This document shows, piece by piece, positions 13,897 to 17,717 of a DNA stretch of 17,717 nt. The notes below the pieces were generated by a model. That model saw nothing but the letters and a program-made list of their open reading frames with translations. It was not told the DNA's origin and searched no databases. Each line of letters opens with the position of its first letter. Position 1 is the first letter of the stretch. Source of the DNA: Dehalococcoidia bacterium SM23_28_2. GTDB taxonomy: Bacteria > Chloroflexota > Dehalococcoidia > SM23-28-2. The position numbers and the translations under genes were made by a program. The DNA is taken from assembly GCA_001303545.1 (NCBI GenBank), contig LJUA01000017.1:1-17717 (forward strand). Direction: 5' to 3'.

Positions 13897-14799
13897 CTAG
13901 TCTTCCTGGCCGTCTTCTCGCCTGTCTTTGAGGAACTCCTCTAGTTCCTCGATTAGCTTTTCGCCGCCAGGAAGCTCAACGCCTCCACCACCTGCCATCG
14001 CCTCTTCCTCCGATAGGGCGTCCGACCGGCGCTCCAACTCCTGGACGTAGGCGGCGATCTCCGGATTGCTGGCGATCGCCTTGCCCACCTCCTGCTCGAA
14101 ATCGGCCACGGCCTTCTCAAGCCTGCCAAGGTCAAGGTCAACATCGAAGAGAGGGCCCAAGCTGCGTAGGAGGGCCGCGGCCCCTTTGGGGTTCTGCGTC
14201 GTCCCCAGGTAGTGGGGCACGGCTGCCCACAGGCTGACCGCTGACAGCCCCTTCTTCCGGCAGCCATCGTGGATTGTGCCGACGATGCCCGTCGGCCCCT
14301 CGTAGCGGGTGGGAGCGATGTGCAGCTTCTCCAACTCCGCCGCCAGCCCTGGGTCAGTGGCGAAGCCGGTCAAAGGCACGGGACGAGAGTGGGGTGTCTC
14401 GCCCAGGAACGCACCAAGCCCGACCACCAGGGTCACACCGCATCGCTGGGCCACCTGAAGAACGGCCTCAGTGAATGCCCGCCACTTCAGCTGAGGCTCC
14501 GCGCCGAGGAAAAGGACGAAATCTCGGCTCAGGGTGGGGTCTGCCTTGTAGAAGAAGACATTGCTGGGCCACTCCAGCTCCCGCTGCGCGTCGGGCGTGA
14601 GACGGATCATGGGCCGGGTAGTGCTGAAGTCGAAGAACTCCTCGGGGTCGATGCTGACGAAACGCTCAGCCGACCACAGATCGATCAGAAAGCGCACCGC
14701 CAAGGTCGCCGCCTGACCAGCGTCATTCCACCCGCCAAAGGCCATCACCAGAACCGGGTTGCGCAGGGAAGGCAACTCGTCCGCTTCAAAATGGCTCAT
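13897..14799 (-). CDS. PAC2 family protein
   Basis: This 300-residue protein matches the PAC2 family (named after the eukaryotic proteasome assembly chaperone 2). Visible blocks are NPVLVMAFGGWNDAGQAATL near residues 15-34, the VFFYKADPTLSRDFVLFLGAEPQLKW region, TLVVGLGAFLGETPHSRPV, and GPTGIVGTIHDGCRKKGLSAVSLWAAVPHYL. A long acidic, helical C-terminal tail (FEQEVGKAIASNPEIAAYV onward, ending DGQED) follows. Bacterial PAC2 proteins are widespread in Actinobacteria and Chloroflexota, and their molecular function is not established. ATG at 14799 is preferred over GTG at 14808, because GAGG lies 10 nt upstream of the ATG but overlaps closely with the GTG. It is divergent from the CLC gene and convergent with the binding-protein gene. 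No proteasome gene is nearby. Confidence 0.9.
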   Translation of the reverse strand: MSHFEADELPSLRNPVLVMAFGGWNDAGQAATLAVRFLIDLWSAERFVSIDPEEFFDFSTTRPMIRLTPDAQRELEWPSNVFFYKADPTLSRDFVLFLGAEPQLKWRAFTEAVLQVAQRCGVTLVVGLGAFLGETPHSRPVPLTGFATDPGLAAELEKLHIAPTRYEGPTGIVGTIHDGCRKKGLSAVSLWAAVPHYLGTTQNPKGAAALLRSLGPLFDVDLDLGRLEKAVADFEQEVGKAIASNPEIAAYVQELERRSDALSEEEAMAGGGGVELPGGEKLIEELEEFLKDRREDGQED

Positions 14800-14837
14800 C
14801 GAAGGCACGCCTCGGCATTCATCTCAGCTCCGCCCAA

Positions 14838-14849
14838 GGTGGGCCCACC
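14838..14849. repeat. Perfect 12-bp palindrome GGTGGGCCCACC between divergent PAC2 and CLC genes
   Basis: It lies 39 nt upstream of the PAC2 ATG in the 215-nt gap shared with the divergent CLC gene. The placement suits an operator, but an all-G/C-rich palindrome can arise by chance in this base composition. Confidence 0.3.
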
Positions 14850-14970
14850 CTCAAAGGACAGAGTAGCCCCCCAGCGGCCAGGGACGCAATACCTCCGATG
14901 CCCTGGCAACCCTGTTCGCCGGGGAAAGCGGGCAGGTCTGAACGGATTCGCCCTGACGGCAGAAAGCGCG

Positions 14971-15000
14971 TAGACACAGACACCTGTGCCGTCTTACACT
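14971..15000 (+). promoter_or_regulatory. Weak candidate promoter for the CLC gene
   Basis: TAGACA (14971-14976, 5 of 6) then 18 nt then TACACT (14995-15000, 4 of 6). A start of transcription near 15007 would leave a leader of only about 8 nt before the ATG at 15015, where no good Shine-Dalgarno is seen. The mRNA could be nearly leaderless. Confidence 0.25.
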
Positions 15001-15014
15001 GAAGTTAAGAAACG

Positions 15015-17069
15015 ATGGCTGCCTGGGATCGTCTTCGTGCCACAACCCTAGGCCGGCTGCAAAGCTTCACGCTCCAACACGAAGCCCTCCTACCCTATGC
15101 GCTAGCTCTGCTGGTCGGCCTAGCCGCCGGCGGCGGGGCCATAATATTCCGCCACCTCATTTCGGCCTTCGATTGGGTCTTCTTCGACCGCCTGGCCGAC
15201 GCCCTCAGCCTGCTGGGTGACCAGCGTGTCATCCTTATTCCTGCTCTGGGCGGCCTGTTAGTGGGGCCCATTGTCTACTTCCTGGCCCGCGAGGCCAAGG
15301 GCCACGGTGTGCCCGAGGTGATGCTGGCTGTGGAGACGCAGGGAGGGCGCATCCGGCCGCGAGTGGCCGTGGTCAAGTCCCTGGCCTCCGCCCTCTGTAT
15401 CGGCAGCGGCGGCTCCGTGGGGCGCGAGGGACCGATCGTCCAGATCGGCTCAGCCGTAGGCTCCACCTTCGGCCAGGTCCTTGGGCTTTCCGCAGAGAAC
15501 ATCCGCCTGCTGGTAGCCAGCGGCGCCGCCGGCGGCATCTCCGCCACCTTCAACGCCCCTATTGCCGGCGTGTTCTTCGCCATGGAGGTCATCCTCCGTC
15601 ACTTCAACCTGCGAAACTTCAGCGTTGTCGTGCTGAGCTCGGTGGTGGCGGATGCCCTCGCTCACACCTTCCTGGGAGATGACCCTGCCTTTGCCATCCC
15701 CCCTCACGCGCTGGAGAGCAACCTCGAACTTCCCCTCTACGTCCTACTGGGACTTTTCGCCGCCCTGGCCGGGCTCGCCTTTATCACCGTCCTCTACAGA
15801 ACTGAGGACATCTTCGACGCCCTGCGTCTGCCAGAGATGGTCAAGCCGGCCATCGGCGGCCTGGGGATGGGTCTCCTCGGCCTCTGGTTCGCCGATCTGT
15901 TCGGCGTGGGCTACGGCAGTGGCCCAAGCGCCGATGCCATCACCAGCGCCCTCACAGGCACGAGGCCCCTGGAGGTTTTCATTGCCCTGGCCGGCCTGAA
16001 GATCCTGGCCACCTCCCTCACGATCGGCAGCGGCGGCAGCGGCGGCGTCTTCGCCCCCTCCCTGTTCATCGGAGCCATGCTGGGCGCCGCCTATGGCGAT
16101 GTTGTCAACAATCTATTCCCCGACGTCACAGCCCCATCTGGAGCCTACGCACTGGTGGGTATGGCAGCAGTCTTCGCTGCCGCTGCCCGCGCACCCATTA
16201 CGTCCATCCTCATTCTGTTCGAGATGACCCGCGACTACAGCATCATTCTTCCGCTCATGATGGCCGTGGCCGTCAGCACAGTGGTGGCCCAGCTCATAAG
16301 GCGCGACACTATCTACAGCCTGAAGTTGCGGCGGCGCGGCGTGGAAATCGAGGAAAGGCGAGAAGTATCGCTCCTAGGGACAATGACCGTGGGGCAAGCT
16401 ATGGCCCGCAACTTCGATGTGGTGTCTCTTGATACCAACGTGAAGGAGCTGATGGAAGGCGTCGCTGCCAGCGGCCAGTCGAGAGCATTTCCCGTGCTCG
16501 ACCACGACAGGAAGCTCGTGGGCATCCTCACCCTCACCGATATTGAGCGCGTCCTGGATAAGGATCTGTCGAGCCTAACGGTAGAGGACATCGCCACCAA
16601 GAACCCTGTCACCATCTTCCCCGACCAGACCCTGGAGGATGCTATGCGGCGCCTGAGCAGCCAGGGCCTGCGGCAGCTACCGGTGGTCAGCCGCCATGCC
16701 CCCTCTGTACTGCTGGGTCTCTTGCGCCACAGCGACGTTATCAACGCCTCGGGACGCGCTCTAGCCGCTAGCGCCCGGCCCGGCCAGCCTGCCCAGCCTG
16801 CTCCTGCCCAGGTAGAGCTCTACGGCACCGAAGAGATGCAGTTCGACGTGAGCAGCGGCTCCCCTCTGGCAGGCAAGCGCATTCGAGACATAGAGCTGCC
16901 CGCGGACAGCATCATTGTCTCCATTGTCCGCGACGACTCCCCGGTGATCCCCCGCGGCGATGTCTCTCTGGAGCCCGGCGATCGCGTTGTCCTCATCGCC
17001 CTGCCGTCAGCCGTCGCTGAGCTCTGGGAACGCTTCGGCCAGCGTGGTCGCCGGCGGCGGAAACGGTAA
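15015..17069 (+). CDS. CLC family chloride channel/transporter with CBS pair and TrkA-C domain
   Basis: This is a 684-residue membrane protein: the CLC core (about residues 25-435), two CBS domains (about 455-580) and a C-terminal TrkA-C/RCK_C domain (about 605-675, FDVSSGSPLAGKRIRDIELP to LEPGDRVVLIA). CLC signatures are GSGGSVGREGP (gating Glu138), GSGGSGGVFAPSLFIGA (337-353) and IYS with Tyr434, likely the central anion-site tyrosine. GHGVPE has His97 where many CLC proteins have Ser (GSGIPE). In FNAPIAGVFFAMEV the position of the internal proton glutamate of H+/Cl- exchangers is Val192, as in animal CLC channels. The protein may therefore conduct anions without strict proton coupling. The CBS and TrkA-C domains suggest control by nucleotides or other small ligands. 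The arrangement CLC-CBS-TrkA-C is known in prokaryotes. An aldo/keto reductase gene follows after 22 nt. Confidence 0.95.
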   Translation: MAAWDRLRATTLGRLQSFTLQHEALLPYALALLVGLAAGGGAIIFRHLISAFDWVFFDRLADALSLLGDQRVILIPALGGLLVGPIVYFLAREAKGHGVPEVMLAVETQGGRIRPRVAVVKSLASALCIGSGGSVGREGPIVQIGSAVGSTFGQVLGLSAENIRLLVASGAAGGISATFNAPIAGVFFAMEVILRHFNLRNFSVVVLSSVVADALAHTFLGDDPAFAIPPHALESNLELPLYVLLGLFAALAGLAFITVLYRTEDIFDALRLPEMVKPAIGGLGMGLLGLWFADLFGVGYGSGPSADAITSALTGTRPLEVFIALAGLKILATSLTIGSGGSGGVFAPSLFIGAMLGAAYGDVVNNLFPDVTAPSGAYALVGMAAVFAAAARAPITSILILFEMTRDYSIILPLMMAVAVSTVVAQLIRRDTIYSLKLRRRGVEIEERREVSLLGTMTVGQAMARNFDVVSLDTNVKELMEGVAASGQSRAFPVLDHDRKLVGILTLTDIERVLDKDLSSLTVEDIATKNPVTIFPDQTLEDAMRRLSSQGLRQLPVVSRHAPSVLLGLLRHSDVINASGRALAASARPGQPAQPAPAQVELYGTEEMQFDVSSGSPLAGKRIRDIELPADSIIVSIVRDDSPVIPRGDVSLEPGDRVVLIALPSAVAELWERFGQRGRRRRKR

Positions 17070-17091
17070 GCCACACCTAACGGAGTTGCGA

Positions 17092-17717
17092 ATGGCCGAA
17101 CTGAGGACGAGGCGACTGGGCAGGACCGGCCTGCTGGTCAGCGAGATCGGCTTCGGAGCAGCGAGCGTGGCCGACGTCCCCGAGGGTGAGGAGACGCTGC
17201 TCAGGGCCTTCTCCCTGGGCATCAACTTCGTGGAGACGGGCCGATGCTACAGGGGCAGCGAGTACCTCATCGGGAGAGCGTTCACGAGGCTGGGCGAGAA
17301 CAACGACGGCGTGCACGTGGCAAGCAAAACCCTCAAGCGCTCGCGGGATGGCGCCTTGAGCGCCCTGGAGAAGAGCCTCAGCCACCTTGGCCTGCCAAAG
17401 GTGGCCATCTATCAGCTAAACAGCGTGGACGAGGAAGCGTGGGAGCAGGTCATGGCCAAGGGCGGAGCCCTCGAAGGACTCAAGGAAGCGCGACAGCAGG
17501 GGCTTGTAGACCACATCGGCATCTCCAGCCACACGGTAGAGGTCCTGCGCCGGGCGGTAGAGAGCGAGGAGTTCGATACCATTCAGGTGAAATACAGCGC
17601 CTTCAACACGGAGGGAGAGGCGCTCGTCCGCCTGGCGCAGGAGCGGGACATCGGCGTAATCGCCATGAAGCCCCTCGGCGGCTTCGGGATGCTCGGATGG
17701 CTCAAGTCCTCTCCCCA
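17092..17717 (+). CDS. Aldo/keto reductase family protein with altered tetrad (C-terminus cut by window edge)
   Basis: The first 208 residues are present and the frame is open at the window end. The TIM-barrel start RTRRLGRTGLLVSEIGFGAA, GINFVETGRCYRGSE (43-57), SLSHLGLPKVAIYQL, IGISSH and GVIAMKPLGGFG are aldo/keto reductase landmarks, the last two lying near the NADPH-binding side. The family reduces aldehydes and ketones with NADPH through an Asp-Tyr-Lys-His tetrad. Here Tyr53 and Lys79 are kept, but Asp is Glu48 (FVETG) and His is Asn110 (IYQLNSVD). Relatives with IYQLH and a C-terminal ferredoxin-like cluster exist, but the C-terminus is not visible. GGAG 6 nt before ATG 17092 gives a good start. 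It lies 22 nt after the CLC stop on the same strand, so the two are probably cotranscribed. Activity is uncertain. Confidence 0.9.
   Translation, partial: MAELRTRRLGRTGLLVSEIGFGAASVADVPEGEETLLRAFSLGINFVETGRCYRGSEYLIGRAFTRLGENNDGVHVASKTLKRSRDGALSALEKSLSHLGLPKVAIYQLNSVDEEAWEQVMAKGGALEGLKEARQQGLVDHIGISSHTVEVLRRAVESEEFDTIQVKYSAFNTEGEALVRLAQERDIGVIAMKPLGGFGMLGWLKSSP

Noticed and set aside
14880..14960. Fluoride-riboswitch-like string (GGCAACCCTGTTCGCC) upstream of the CLC gene
   Set aside because: It resembles the GGCGATG...TTCGCC start of the crcB motif, but the invariant ATG is absent, the stem does not pair fully, and no downstream CTCC pseudoknot partner is seen in the right place.
1..17717. 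CRISPR arrays, tRNA or rRNA genes, insertion sequences, attachment sites
   Set aside because: No regularly spaced direct repeats, cloverleaf-like genes, transposase or integrase motifs were seen. The three binding-protein genes are diverged paralogs rather than mobile repeats.

Overview
The window looks like a moderately GC-rich anaerobic bacterial genome. The gene mix (oxygen-sensitive glycyl radical enzyme, tungsten-type aldehyde oxidoreductase, acyl-CoA dehydrogenases, a PAC2 protein, lipoprotein binding proteins with Thr/Pro-rich linkers) fits Chloroflexota, perhaps the Dehalococcoidia. That assignment is an inference from gene content and protein style; no rRNA or other phylogenetic marker is present.

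Layout. (1) 1-5077, minus strand: a four-gene set read as YjbQ-family protein, glycyl radical enzyme (GRE), acyl-CoA dehydrogenase, and the GRE-activating radical-SAM enzyme, which runs off the left edge. (2) 5078-6479: a divergent promoter region with a perfect palindrome, then a second, FadE-like acyl-CoA dehydrogenase on the plus strand closed by a strong hairpin terminator. (3) 6489-7514, plus: a membrane-anchored HD-GYP protein. (4) 7590-13838: an aldehyde:ferredoxin oxidoreductase (AOR) flanked by three paralogous extracellular solute-binding lipoproteins of the branched-chain amino acid/aromatic acid type. One lies downstream of AOR on the minus strand; the other two follow one another on the plus strand. 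Good sigma70-like promoters face both ways in the 303-nt divergent gap. (5) 13897-14799, minus: PAC2-family protein. (6) 15015-end, plus: a CLC chloride channel/transporter with CBS and TrkA-C domains, then the start of an aldo/keto reductase cut by the right edge.

How the genes may work together. The binding proteins would capture small organic acids or amino acids outside the cell. AOR would interconvert aldehydes and acids with ferredoxin. The activated GRE would carry out a radical decarboxylation, elimination or similar reaction, and the acyl-CoA dehydrogenases would oxidise CoA-thioester intermediates. The substrate is not visible from sequence. The GRE active-site loop (GCLENTLQGNDRSGTVD) lacks the GCVEP signature of diol, choline and isethionate lyases and could belong to an arylacetate decarboxylase-like or undescribed branch. 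The most unusual points are the compact GRE/acyl-CoA dehydrogenase/activase operon headed by YjbQ, the AOR plus triple binding-protein island without permease genes, a CLC protein with Val at the proton-glutamate position, and an aldo/keto reductase with a substituted catalytic tetrad.
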